From NCBI RefSeq assembly GCF_009827435.1, contig NZ_WTYM01000026.1:1-64000 (forward strand): a DNA stretch of 64,000 bases, read 5' to 3'. Positions 34,928 to 44,153 of this stretch are shown here, in pieces (positions within the stretch are counted from its first letter, which is position 1; each line of letters starts with the position of its first letter). The DNA comes from Croceibacterium salegens. Its GTDB lineage: Bacteria > Pseudomonadota > Alphaproteobacteria > Sphingomonadales > Sphingomonadaceae. The notes beneath the pieces are model-generated. The model ran no database searches. It was not told where the DNA came from and was given only the letters and a program-made list of their open reading frames with translations. Position numbers and translations under genes: made by a program.

Positions 34928-37924
34928 CTAGAACTCGTCGGTGAGCTTGGTGATGGCTAGCACAGCGCTGGACAGTTGTTCGCGATAGTCGCTGCCGCCC
35001 TCGGTATGCGAATAGATGGACGAGTAAAGACTGAGCCGCGAGACCGCCTCGTCCACGCCCTTGAGCTTCTCATCGAGGTTCAGCTGCGCGAAACTGCTTT
35101 TGAGAATATTGATGAAGCCGGTCGTGTTTTGGTCGGGACCGAGCAATTCGGTCCGCTGCAGCATGCGGTCGCCTTCGCCAAAGGTCATGCCAGGGTTGAC
35201 GGCGACGGGAACCTGTTCGACGCGCGCAGCACCTAGGTTGTGCTTCGAAAAAAAGCTCTCCCAGTCATCCACATGCGGGCTGGTGGGGCCGCCGACAATA
35301 GCCTGGAATGCGCCGTTGGCAAACTGAACCTTGCCTGCCGCATCTGTGATGGCGACGAAGTCCGCGCTCTTGAGCAGGTTTGCAGCGGACTTGCGAAGGC
35401 TTTCCGACGCTTCCGCGAGTGCAGGGCCTTCCGGGGTCTGCGCATGGTCGGGACTTTGCGCGGTGACGGCCAGGCGATTGGCCTCAGCCAGGAGGCGCGA
35501 GGCGGTCTCGTCAATGGTCGGCGCATCGCTCGGCGGGCCGCCGACCGAAGCGGCGAGGGACGAGAGCGTCGCATCGTTTGCGAGCGAGTGTCGCGCCAGT
35601 TCGCCGAGCAGGCGCTTCTGGCCGACGACAGAAGTGAGCGCCGGGTCGGTTTCGTTGCCGTCGGTGGCCGCCTGCAGGGAGCGCAGCTCCTGCGACACGC
35701 GGTCGAGGGGAAGCCCGGTGGCCTCGCTCAACGCTTCAGGCTGGGCGGCGTCGATTAGATCTCGGGCCGACTTGCGTGGGTCGATGCGCAGCTGCACGGG
35801 CAGTGCGTCGGCCTGATCGATAATGGTGCGCACCTCTTGCAGTAAGGAGAGATTTTCGAGCGTGCCGACGGTTTTCTGCACCGGGTCGGGCTCCGCATCG
35901 TGGCGTAGCGGCAGAGGGTCGTCTCGGACCAGCCGGTCGTCGCCTCCTTGGTTACCGCCCATGAAAGCCGGAATGGTGGACGATGCGGCCGTGCTGTCGC
36001 CCAGCATTTGACGCGGCGCTTGGGCAAGCTGGTGCCAAGACGTCCAGGCGCTATTGTCGAGCGCGGCACTGAGTAGTGTCTCGGTGAGCGAACCGAGACC
36101 GATGATCCCGCTCGTGCGCACAGCTGCGTCTTTGACGATGGCCAGGCCTGCGCGCAGAGTCGGCGGTTCCCAGAACGGCGTGTCGAGTATTTCCTCGCGC
36201 GCCAGCCGGAGCGCGCGAACGTCCGGATGGTCAGGGAGAACCCGGCCAAGAAAATCGATGATCGCGTCGAACTTGAACGAGCCGCTGGATCTGTGGTCGG
36301 GTGCGGATGCCGCATGGAGGCGCAATGCATGGGCAGCCAGAATACCGAGCATTGGGTTGGCAGTCTCGTTGTCGAGCAGTTGTTCGATCTCGCCCGAGGC
36401 GATCACTTCGCCGATCGGCCGGTTGCGCTGGAGGCAGTCGGCGACGAGTTCGGCGGCCATGGCGCTCTGGCTTTTGGGATCGAAGGGTACATTGGGTCGG
36501 GCGAGATGTACGGCAAGGTTGCGGAGCGAGGGGAAATGGCGGGCGGGAATGAAAATCTGGGTCGACCAGCCGTCCGCCAGATGCAGGCTATGAAATCGCT
36601 CGGGAACGGCTTCGCAGCCGCGGCGGTGCAGCACATAGTGCCCGGCCGGCAGGTCGCGACAGAAGGTCAGCCAGCGCTTCTTGCGCCCGATTTGGCTCTC
36701 TTTGGCGAGATTGGCGACCTGAATGCCTTGCGCGTCGAGGATTTCTAAGCTGCTGGCGATATCCTCCATCCGTTCGGGCTGGAGCGCTCGGACGAACAGA
36801 AAGAGCCGGCTGTTCGCGTCGGGCTTGGACAGGCTGTCAGGGATCACGCTCCATTTCACGGCGGCACGCGCTTGGTCGCGCCGAAATTTTGCCGCGCCGT
36901 GCAGCGGAGCGGCGAAGGCCGGACGCATGTTCCATGACAGGGCCGCGATACGCACGAGGCGGCCGGAACCGACCGCAACGAGCTGGCTCGCGCTCTGCTC
37001 CTCAAGCTTGGCGGTCACCTCGAAAGCGCCCACGGGGACCGACAGCGTGATGCCGCGGCGGCCATTCGCCATGGTCTCGCACGGTCCGAGCGCGCGAACG
37101 ATCGATCCGGCGCCATCGACGACTTGGATTTCCGCGGCCCAATGCGGCGCTTCGACGATGAGTTCGCCGCTGGCGGGCCGTGAAGCGAAGTCGATGGGCG
37201 GACCGGATGACGATATCTCGATCGCCTGGGCGGAGGTTGGTCCCGTCGCGGCGATACGGGCGTTGACGGCGTCGATGAGATGGTGGGAATGTGCCGGGTT
37301 GCCGAGGAGCGCCGCGACCAAGGCGGCGGTCAACCGTCCGGCCTGGCCGTCTTCATAGGCGAGGTCGACGAATCGGACGTCGCTGATCTCGGATAGAATG
37401 CGCGATTCAGTAATTGGGAAATCGATAATTTGGCGAGCGGACCCGGGATCAATCGGCAGCGCAGCCTGCAGGTCGGCCACGACCACCAGTTGCCGAAAGG
37501 CGCCCGAGCGCCGGATATGATCGACCAGCTGCCCGACATCGATGATTGTCGGCATCGCATCGCGCGCCGTTAGCACCAGCTGGGTCGCGCCGGCGATACG
37601 CTGGCCTCGACCGGATAGGTAGAGATAGAGACGCTCCCCGATGATGCCACTCGCCCCGAGACCGAGCTGCGCGAACGTGCGCGTGACCGCATAGGTCGGC
37701 GGATCCTCTTCGCGCTTTTCAGGGCCGGGTGCCAAAAAATGAATGCGGTCGGGGCTGAGACCGCCGCCCAGCGGGTTCGCCAGCCAGTCGTGGAACTGCC
37801 GCGCCGTGGTAGCGGGCAGGCTTACATCCGCGCCTAGCCCGCATGTCGCGATGAGCACGGCATAGTGGCCTGGATTTCCGAGCATCGCACCGCCTTGGGA
37901 GGATTCGCCAGCAACTGCCATCAT
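34928..37924 (-). CDS. Giant caspase-like protein lacking the catalytic His and Cys (pseudo-caspase)
   Basis: Protein of 998 aa. Residues 18-220 follow the caspase (clan CD) pattern but the His motif is LYLYLSGRGQ, with Arg106 where SGHG needs His, and the Cys motif is LVVVADLQAA (Asp151, then no Cys). A beta-sandwich-like region (about 245-420) and a large helical region follow. Near 855-880 the segment FVAITDAAGKVQFANGAFQ looks like a PAS core. No signal peptide. Start ATG 37924 overlaps the stop of the active caspase gene, the tightest link in the operon. Likely a regulator or scaffold for that protease; this is inference. Confidence 0.75.
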   Translation of the reverse strand: MMAVAGESSQGGAMLGNPGHYAVLIATCGLGADVSLPATTARQFHDWLANPLGGGLSPDRIHFLAPGPEKREEDPPTYAVTRTFAQLGLGASGIIGERLYLYLSGRGQRIAGATQLVLTARDAMPTIIDVGQLVDHIRRSGAFRQLVVVADLQAALPIDPGSARQIIDFPITESRILSEISDVRFVDLAYEDGQAGRLTAALVAALLGNPAHSHHLIDAVNARIAATGPTSAQAIEISSSGPPIDFASRPASGELIVEAPHWAAEIQVVDGAGSIVRALGPCETMANGRRGITLSVPVGAFEVTAKLEEQSASQLVAVGSGRLVRIAALSWNMRPAFAAPLHGAAKFRRDQARAAVKWSVIPDSLSKPDANSRLFLFVRALQPERMEDIASSLEILDAQGIQVANLAKESQIGRKKRWLTFCRDLPAGHYVLHRRGCEAVPERFHSLHLADGWSTQIFIPARHFPSLRNLAVHLARPNVPFDPKSQSAMAAELVADCLQRNRPIGEVIASGEIEQLLDNETANPMLGILAAHALRLHAASAPDHRSSGSFKFDAIIDFLGRVLPDHPDVRALRLAREEILDTPFWEPPTLRAGLAIVKDAAVRTSGIIGLGSLTETLLSAALDNSAWTSWHQLAQAPRQMLGDSTAASSTIPAFMGGNQGGDDRLVRDDPLPLRHDAEPDPVQKTVGTLENLSLLQEVRTIIDQADALPVQLRIDPRKSARDLIDAAQPEALSEATGLPLDRVSQELRSLQAATDGNETDPALTSVVGQKRLLGELARHSLANDATLSSLAASVGGPPSDAPTIDETASRLLAEANRLAVTAQSPDHAQTPEGPALAEASESLRKSAANLLKSADFVAITDAAGKVQFANGAFQAIVGGPTSPHVDDWESFFSKHNLGAARVEQVPVAVNPGMTFGEGDRMLQRTELLGPDQNTTGFINILKSSFAQLNLDEKLKGVDEAVSRLSLYSSIYSHTEGGSDYREQLSSAVLAITKLTDEF

Positions 37925-38985
37925 AGCCTAATCTCGATCGTCTTGCCGTCTTTGTTTCGCGTGTCCAAGGCGCGAGGATCGGCTGGAGCGCCCTCGGCGC
38001 TGACCTCGAGGAAATAGACGAAGCCTGAGCGGATCGGCCCGGGCCAAGGCGTCGCCCCATCGAGCGTGGCAAGGTCGGCCTTGTAGAGCTCGGTTTGCAG
38101 ACTGAACGTGACAGTTCCTGTCAGACCCGACTGGTTGATGATATTGACGATCGTCGTGAATGCCGTCGCTGGCGAGGACAAGATCATCTCGTAGTTCGGA
38201 AACATCGGCTCCGGCGACGGGTCGATCTTGACGGGAGCCGCTTCGGCGAGTTCACCGACCCGTACGCGCACATGATCCCACAGCGTCCGGCTCGTGACAT
38301 TGTTCTGCACGTCTAGTGCAAGCTGCGCCTTGCCTTCGAGACCTTCGATGATGGCTTCGGTGAGGATGCCGCGCGGCTCGTAATTCTGCTGCAGGAGCTC
38401 GAAAGACTTGTCGCCCCAAGACGCGCCCAGCAGGGCGAAGTCGGTCACCTTCGGCACGCTGGCTGGATTGGGCGGGCTGAGCTGGGGTCCATTAGCAGTC
38501 GGGCCTCGGATGAGGTCGCGACAGCAATCCATCACATAGACCACTTCGTCGAAGACGCCGAAGGTGCGAAAGAACTCTCGATAACCGCGGAAGCTGAGCG
38601 CGACATTGGCGCGGTCGCGGGCGGCGTCCATCAGCCACATGCCGATCTCGTCGAAAGTCGGGCCGAACGCATGCCCGGCAAAATAGAAATAGAGCCGCCG
38701 GCCAAGCCTCTCGCCGGTCTCGGTGCGCTCGCGGATCTTCATGGCGTTCAAGGCGCGCGTGACAGTCCGATGCGCGGGCACGGCTTCGGTCACGTCGGTG
38801 CCAGTAGGATGCGGGCTCGATGTGATGAGCCGCACATGGTCGGGATTGAGGCTGCCCTGGTCCGGATCGACCAACCATTTGGCAAAGCGCGACGCGTCGC
38901 GCACCGCTGCCTTGAGCGGCGGCAGTTGCGGATAATGTTCGATGCCGATCACGAGCGCATGGTCGTCGGGATTGCGGATCGTCAT
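37921..38985 (-). CDS. Caspase-like cysteine protease (clan CD)
   Basis: Protein of 354 aa. The N-terminus HALVIGIEHYPQLPPLKAAVRDA is the usual caspase/metacaspase start; the His motif is YFYFAGHAFG (His105) and the Cys motif is VVYVMDCCRD with Asp153 and Cys154-Cys155, so both catalytic residues are present. About 225-354 forms a small beta-rich tail. AAGGTGGG precedes the ATG. Bacterial caspase-like enzymes act as specific proteases in stress, toxin and defence systems; substrate is unknown. It is 16 bases after the YbaY-like gene and overlaps the pseudo-caspase gene by four. Confidence 0.88.
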   Translation of the reverse strand: MTIRNPDDHALVIGIEHYPQLPPLKAAVRDASRFAKWLVDPDQGSLNPDHVRLITSSPHPTGTDVTEAVPAHRTVTRALNAMKIRERTETGERLGRRLYFYFAGHAFGPTFDEIGMWLMDAARDRANVALSFRGYREFFRTFGVFDEVVYVMDCCRDLIRGPTANGPQLSPPNPASVPKVTDFALLGASWGDKSFELLQQNYEPRGILTEAIIEGLEGKAQLALDVQNNVTSRTLWDHVRVRVGELAEAAPVKIDPSPEPMFPNYEMILSSPATAFTTIVNIINQSGLTGTVTFSLQTELYKADLATLDGATPWPGPIRSGFVYFLEVSAEGAPADPRALDTRNKDGKTIEIRL

Positions 38986-39001
38986 GGCCGGCCCACCTTG
39001 T

Positions 39002-39367
39002 TCAGGTACTGGCTCCCCGCGCGCGCAGCACGATCTGCACGTCGCTCGGCCAGCCGTGGGTCAGGATAGGATGGGCTTCGTCCGAAAACAGATCCTCCTC
39101 GGACCGCTCGCCGGTCGAGCCGATGTCGAGCCAGACCTGGGCGGCGTAATGCGAGCGCTCTTGTACGCGCCCCTCGTCCAGCGCGACGCGAAGCGAGATC
39201 TTGGTCTCGCGCCCGCGATGATGGGCGACCGCCGCAATACACGCCTGCGCGATCGGCTCGGACGCCCGGTCGACGAGGCCCACATCGCGGATGGTGACTT
39301 GCAGGGTCGCATCGACAAAGCTCGGGACTTCGGGCGGGATCACGACCTCGCTCGTCAGCGCCGGCAT
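39002..39367 (-). CDS. YbaY/YscW-like domain protein without signal peptide
   Basis: Protein of 121 aa whose beta-sandwich pattern resembles the YbaY/YscW lipoprotein-chaperone family: an opening PSFVDATLQVTIRDVGLVD, KISLRVALDEGRVQERSHYAAQVWLD, and the closing AHPILTHGWPSDVQIVLR. Unlike typical members it has no signal peptide or lipobox. It lies between the astacin-type gene (30 bases upstream) and the caspase gene (16 bases downstream) and may be a partner or inhibitor of a neighbour; this is inference. Confidence 0.65.
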   Translation of the reverse strand: MPALTSEVVIPPEVPSFVDATLQVTIRDVGLVDRASEPIAQACIAAVAHHRGRETKISLRVALDEGRVQERSHYAAQVWLDIGSTGERSEEDLFSDEAHPILTHGWPSDVQIVLRARGAST

Positions 39368-39397
39368 CGCATCGCCCTTGCATCGTTGGACGGCAGC

Positions 39398-40228
39398 TCA
39401 GGCGAACCCGCTCCAGTCGAGGCCGGCATAGATCGCCTTGATCGCAGCCACGTCGCCGGCGCTAAGGCCGTTGCGTTGGCCGATCGACGCGCCGGTCTTG
39501 GTGACGATCGTCGCCTTGCCATTCGCCGAAAAGGCCTTCTCCGGATAGTGCATGATTGAGCCATAGTCATAAACGCCGCGATCATCGCCGTCCTGAACAT
39601 GCTTCTCGAAATTAAAGGCCATATTGGGGATAATGTTTTCAGGGACGAGCGTAATGTAATTGTCCCGATCCTCCCGGCTCTGCTCGTGCCAGAGGCCGAG
39701 AGCGTGACCGATTTCGTGGATTGCGGAGCCGACGCTGCAGCCTTCTCCTAGCGAGATCACCTGCTTGCCGCCTTGCCGCCCGACAGCCGACCAACAGCCG
39801 TCGCGTCGTTCAAAGGAAATAAAATCGGCCTCGTCGGTGCGCGCGACGAACTTCAACGGCGTGCGCTGCATCCAATGCGCGATGGCCTTTTCCGCTGTGT
39901 CGCGCACGACGCCCTGCGATTGATACGGGACGGCGCCCGAGGGCCAGCGAAACTGGCTGCCGGTGATAGTAACACCGCGGGTAAAGACCTGGCTCTGAGC
40001 GCGTGCCCGTGCCACCTGTTCCTGACTACCCAGAACGATGTCGCCTTCGAAGATGGCCTGGCCGCCGAGTTCGACATAAGCCGCCGTGAAATTTCGAACA
40101 CCGTCCTTCAGCGTGTAGATATCTGTGTCGACGCGGTGCTTCGGGCCATCATGGCGAAACATCGCGGCAGGAAGGTCGAGGCTTTCATCGGCGGGCTCAT
40201 AGGCGGCATCGTCTGATTGGTCGGTCAT
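39398..40228 (-). CDS. Astacin-family (M12A) zinc metalloprotease
   Basis: Protein of 276 aa. The astacin signature HEIGHALGLWHEQSREDRD is complete, with zinc ligands His171, His175 and His181 and the catalytic Glu172; the Met-turn SIMHYPEKAF follows, with the Tyr ligand in HYP. The region before it (about 95-165) has the FRWPSGAVPY segment that starts the astacin domain. No signal peptide; the first 80 residues are acidic and could be a pro-region. ATG 40228 has GAGAGGA at good spacing; a TTG two codons earlier is too close to it. Part of the caspase operon. Confidence 0.9.
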   Translation of the reverse strand: MTDQSDDAAYEPADESLDLPAAMFRHDGPKHRVDTDIYTLKDGVRNFTAAYVELGGQAIFEGDIVLGSQEQVARARAQSQVFTRGVTITGSQFRWPSGAVPYQSQGVVRDTAEKAIAHWMQRTPLKFVARTDEADFISFERRDGCWSAVGRQGGKQVISLGEGCSVGSAIHEIGHALGLWHEQSREDRDNYITLVPENIIPNMAFNFEKHVQDGDDRGVYDYGSIMHYPEKAFSANGKATIVTKTGASIGQRNGLSAGDVAAIKAIYAGLDWSGFA

Positions 40229-40280
40229 CGGCAAATTCCTCTCGCGATTGCGATCGGTCCTCTACGAAAGCGATCTGGTA

Positions 40281-41594
40281 TCAGCTCTCCGGGCATTTGA
40301 ATCCGCCGGCGCGGATAATTTCCTCGCACAGCTTGAGCTTGTTGTATTTCTGTTCGGTTTCGAGGGAGGTGATGGCGGCCTGCTGCGCCTGCTGTTCCTG
40401 GGTATCGATGGTCTTGCGCAAGGCGGCGCTGGCATCGACGATGCTGCCGGCCGCGCCGACGATCGCCTCGCCGCGTGCATCGGATTTCCATTCGAACGAA
40501 CCGCGCCGCCCGAATTCGTCGAGACCGAGCGCCATCGTTTTGGTCTCCGCGAAGCCAGCAGTTAGCTCAAGCTGGGTGATGTCGCCCCATTGGGCGACGG
40601 GCAAGGTCAGCTGCTTGAGCGTCTTTTCCTCTCGCGCCGCCCCGAAATCCTTGGTGATGGCGATGACCGTCAAAACCATATCGACCGGCTCGCGAAATAC
40701 GATGGTTTGTGCGCACTTGCTCGTCTCGCTCAGACAGCCGGGGAGCGGCGGAACATACTTCGCCATGTCGATCTGCCCCAGGCTCGTATTTCCGGTATTC
40801 GCCTGAGACGTGAGGCAGCTGGCGCCGCCATTCTTCCGAGCCGAGGCAGTCGTCTCTAAGCAGTAGCCGAGTGCGAAGGTGGTGGGATTGTCGGCGACAT
40901 TGTCGAACCATTTGCTCAACTGATCCTTGCGCCAGCTGATGAGCCCGCCGTCGATCCCTTTCATAAAGCTGATCTCGGTGGTGAGGCCGAGCGTCAGCTG
41001 ACCGGTTTTCAACCGTGCGACCTCGAGCGCCAGCGCATCAATCCCGAGCCGAGTCTGTTCGGCGCGAATCGGATCGATCGTATCGAGCGTCGCGCGAAGC
41101 GCTTTGATCCGCTTGTCCAGTATGTCAATTCGGGCAAGCGCGTCTCGCGTGGCCGGGTTGCAGGAGGATCCGGCGACCGGCAACGTCGAGGCATCAAAGG
41201 GGACAAGCCCGGCGATAACTTTGAGCGCGCCCGTGATGATCGCGCCCGTCCGATCGGCGACACCGCCGTTGATCGACTTGATCGCGCGATTGGGATGAAG
41301 TTCGATCTTGAGTGACCGGTTCTTCGTGAACGAAGCGAGGTCGGCACCGTAGATGCGAAAGCGATGCTGATCGTAAGGCGTCGGGGCGGCGACCGGCGAC
41401 AAGGTCAGGGTCGGCGCGGCCTCGATCCCGCCGTCGCATTTCTTGAGGACAAGCTCGAGCGCGACCTGCGCATGCGTCTCGGGGAGCTCATATTGAATCG
41501 ATGTGGCGTCGGTTCGGGCGACCGGAGCGTCGGGTCTGGTGGTTGCACACCCACCGAGAAGCAACGCCAACGCGAGTAAGGCCTGTGACCGCAT
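40281..41594 (-). CDS. Large putative lipoprotein of the caspase operon
   Basis: Protein of 437 aa beginning MRSQALLALALLLGGC, a lipoprotein signal with Cys16. The rest has no recognised domain: a beta-rich start, a helical region with LDKRIKALRATLDTIDP, a Cys-containing central part (CLETTASARKNGGASC), and a Gln/Ala-rich helix (TQEQQAQQAAITSLETEQ) before the Cys-containing end. GGGGGG lies just before the ATG. First gene of a five-gene operon (lipoprotein, astacin, YbaY-like, caspase, pseudo-caspase). Function unknown; it would anchor the system at the membrane. Confidence 0.75.
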   Translation of the reverse strand: MRSQALLALALLLGGCATTRPDAPVARTDATSIQYELPETHAQVALELVLKKCDGGIEAAPTLTLSPVAAPTPYDQHRFRIYGADLASFTKNRSLKIELHPNRAIKSINGGVADRTGAIITGALKVIAGLVPFDASTLPVAGSSCNPATRDALARIDILDKRIKALRATLDTIDPIRAEQTRLGIDALALEVARLKTGQLTLGLTTEISFMKGIDGGLISWRKDQLSKWFDNVADNPTTFALGYCLETTASARKNGGASCLTSQANTGNTSLGQIDMAKYVPPLPGCLSETSKCAQTIVFREPVDMVLTVIAITKDFGAAREEKTLKQLTLPVAQWGDITQLELTAGFAETKTMALGLDEFGRRGSFEWKSDARGEAIVGAAGSIVDASAALRKTIDTQEQQAQQAAITSLETEQKYNKLKLCEEIIRAGGFKCPES

Positions 41595-42085
41595 AACCCC
41601 CCCAATGAGATCGACCGCAATATCGCACATCGGTAGAATTCAAGTCGTCGTAAACGGCAGGATATCATAGTCATGAGCATTTGCAATTGAGACTACGACA
41701 AGAATAGATATTGATCCGCTTTGGTGTATTTATTTGATCGAGTATCGTCGATTTTTTGCGTGAACATTTGGCCTGCAAGTCCGATCCGATCGTCCCAGAA
41801 TCCCTGTAGAGGCTTGTTCCGCCCCCAGCAGGTATCTGACACCGGATAGGTAAACAGCGACACTCCATGGCGATCCGGAAGCGAGCAACCGTGGAAGTGG
41901 GTGTGCCTCTCTAAGCTTTCGAGACAATTCTATGTTCACGCGAAGCGTTTCAGCGGTTCGATGTCGCCGTTTTTCGGTTGCCTGAAGCACCGCGACATAG
42001 TCTTGTCGGCAGTCAACCTTCAGTAGCGTCTGCTATCGCTGCTTGATGTCCGAAAGCCGTCAGTCTACCTTCGGCCCAATTGCGG
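41595..42085. other. Gene-free stretch, 491 bases, upstream of the lipoprotein/caspase operon
   Basis: AT-richer than its flanks near 41630-41760 and holding the probable promoter of the minus-strand operon. A short minus-strand frame (41730-41990, 86 aa) has no motif or ribosome-binding site and is not called. No tRNA or repeat seen. Confidence 0.4.
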
Positions 42086-43408
42086 TCATCCGCGGACAGC
42101 TTTCCGGCCAGTTGCGTCTTGCCATCGCTCGATGATTACATCGCAGTAGTGAGGATCTAATTCGATTGCTCGACATCGAAGCTCGAGCAGCTCAGCAGCG
42201 ATGATGGTAGAGCCGGATCCAGCGAACGGATCCAAAACGATGTCGCCTTGCTCTGCAGAATTCCGCAGTGTGGATACGATCAACTGCACAGGTTTCATTG
42301 TCGGATGATCGGCAGAAGCTCTGGGACGGTCCACACGGATAATTGTTGGCTCGATTGCGCGTGCGCTCAAACCCTGCCCTTCAATTACTATCGTCTCATT
42401 ACCTACGCGCACGACCACTGAGCCGTCCTCGTTCATCGAAAACACGTTGCCGTTAAGTTCGGAAATAGTCGACTGCTTGCGATTGCCTAGCCACGTATGC
42501 GCCGCTCCCGGCTTCCAGCCGTAGAGGATCGGCTCGTGCTTCCATTGATAGTCCGATCTTCCGAGGACTATTGAATTCTTCTCCCAGATCACGACCCCGG
42601 AAAGCTTCAAGCCAGCATCTTCAAATGCTTGTCGGAACTTGAGGCCCTGAGTGTCGGCGTGAGCTACATAGACAGACGCTCCGCTTGGCAAGGCTTTGGC
42701 CAGGCAGCTGAACGACTTGCGAAGGAATTCAGCGAATTCTGCGTCCTTGAGGTTGTCATTGGCAATCGAACCTGCCGAACTTTGATAGTTCACATTGTAG
42801 GGAGGGTCAGTCCAGCAACACTGTGGGCGATCTTCCCTGAGAAGATCAGAGTAGGTTCTGGCCTCCGTCGCATCGCCGCAAACTAGTCGGTGGTCACCAA
42901 GGATCCAGCAATCGCAAGGTCGGCATACCGGCTGAGCGCTAGTGTCAGGAATGTCATCCGGATCGGTGAGAAGCCGCTCACCTGGTGGAACAAGCTCTGC
43001 AAATTCACGGTCGGAAAATCCAATAAGATCCACTGCAAATCCTGCAGCGCACAGATCCTCTAGTTCAGCGGCAAGCAGCTTTTCGTCCCAGCCAGCATTC
43101 AGCGCCAGCTTGTTATCAGCGATGACGTAGGCACGGATCTGTTTCTCGCTCCAGCCATTCGCGATGATCGCGGGTACTGTCTCAATTCCGAGCCTCTGGG
43201 CCGCAAGTACGCGGCCATGCCCGGCAACAATCATCCGATCCTCGGTGATCAGAATAGGGCTGGTCCAGCCCCATTCTCGGATTGCATCTGCAATCTGCTT
43301 TATCTGCTTGGCCGTGTGAGTTCGTGCGTTGCGCCCGTAAGGTCGCAGATCCGCAATCTTTGCCTCAACTGCCTGACAAGCCGGCCAGTCTCTCTGCAAG
43401 TCAGTCAT
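42086..43408 (-). CDS. ParB-domain / beta-class DNA methyltransferase fusion
   Basis: Protein of 440 aa. The N-terminal ParB-like unit contains ADAIREWGWTSPILITEDRMIVAGHGR, with VAGHGR at 61-66. The methylase part has motif IV TDPPYNVNYQ first and motif I LDPFAGSGST near the C-terminus, the order of beta-class N4/N6 enzymes. Such ParB-methylases are common in phages and integrative elements. ATG 43408 overlaps the small terminase stop by eight bases. Target sequence not predictable from this. Confidence 0.9.
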   Translation of the reverse strand: MTDLQRDWPACQAVEAKIADLRPYGRNARTHTAKQIKQIADAIREWGWTSPILITEDRMIVAGHGRVLAAQRLGIETVPAIIANGWSEKQIRAYVIADNKLALNAGWDEKLLAAELEDLCAAGFAVDLIGFSDREFAELVPPGERLLTDPDDIPDTSAQPVCRPCDCWILGDHRLVCGDATEARTYSDLLREDRPQCCWTDPPYNVNYQSSAGSIANDNLKDAEFAEFLRKSFSCLAKALPSGASVYVAHADTQGLKFRQAFEDAGLKLSGVVIWEKNSIVLGRSDYQWKHEPILYGWKPGAAHTWLGNRKQSTISELNGNVFSMNEDGSVVVRVGNETIVIEGQGLSARAIEPTIIRVDRPRASADHPTMKPVQLIVSTLRNSAEQGDIVLDPFAGSGSTIIAAELLELRCRAIELDPHYCDVIIERWQDATGRKAVRG

Positions 43409-43862
43409 CGAAGAACTTGGCCTCGATGTCGTTGATTGGCTCATGATCGTCGCGAACGCCCAAACGAGCTCGCGAGGAAGGCGTGAAGCCAAGTTCCGAC
43501 GCGAGTGACTGCAGAATGGCCTGCTGCTTGTTCAGCACGGCCAGCCACGGACTGATCATCGGATAACCACTTGGCGCACGAACTAGGACCGGGCTTGCGT
43601 CGATACTTGCAGCCGCTTCATCGTACAGGCATGCCGCAACAACGTATCGCGTCAGAACCTCTGCATCGATGGGCTGAAGCAGGCCGAATGGCGCGTGCTT
43701 GACGACCCTTGCCCAGACTTTCTTTTGCGCTGAGGAAAGCTTTCGATTTGGATGAAGCCTACGCTGCCGCTGGCGCAGCTCTTGATAAGGCAACTTTCTT
43801 TTTCCAGGGTTTCCCGTGACAAGCTTCAAATGAGTTGGGATCGGTTTTCGACCACGAGCCAT
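43401..43862 (-). CDS. Phage terminase small subunit, P27 family
   Basis: Protein of 153 aa opening with the P27 family start RKPIPTHLKLVTGNPGKRKLP, then a helical core (VWARVVKHAPFGLL, LTRYVVAACLYDEAA) and LGFTPSSRARLGV, the family's final helix. Small terminases recognise the packaging site. The large terminase gene that normally follows is not in this window; a ParB-methylase follows instead, so this is a remnant or a rewired module. Confidence 0.85.
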   Translation of the reverse strand: MARGRKPIPTHLKLVTGNPGKRKLPYQELRQRQRRLHPNRKLSSAQKKVWARVVKHAPFGLLQPIDAEVLTRYVVAACLYDEAAASIDASPVLVRAPSGYPMISPWLAVLNKQQAILQSLASELGFTPSSRARLGVRDDHEPINDIEAKFFDD

Positions 43863-44153
43863 TTTCGCGTTACTCCTTCTTGGCGTCGCGCAAATGGTGG
43901 CACTACAGATCCGAGGTTCTCAATCTTGGGTAATAGCAAATCGAAGAGATGAGGGTGGGAGCGTATCGCCGAGTGGTGGGGAAGTTGTGGTGGCGATGCT
44001 TCGCGACTCTTAAGCGAGCACAAAACTTGCCAAGAATGCCTCGCACTCCCTCGAGGAGTTGCCCTAAATGCGGCGCCACCCCCCCCCTTTTGAATTTCGC
44101 GGAGATAAGAAAAAACGACCACCGCCGGTGTCCGTGTGAAACCTGTCAGGGTT
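43863..44153. other. Gene-free stretch with a nine-C homopolymer
   Basis: 291 bases with no convincing gene. A run of nine C occurs at 44079-44087 and a run of seven C near 44160. A minus-strand frame of 120 codons here reads as low-complexity and is not called. Confidence 0.35.
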
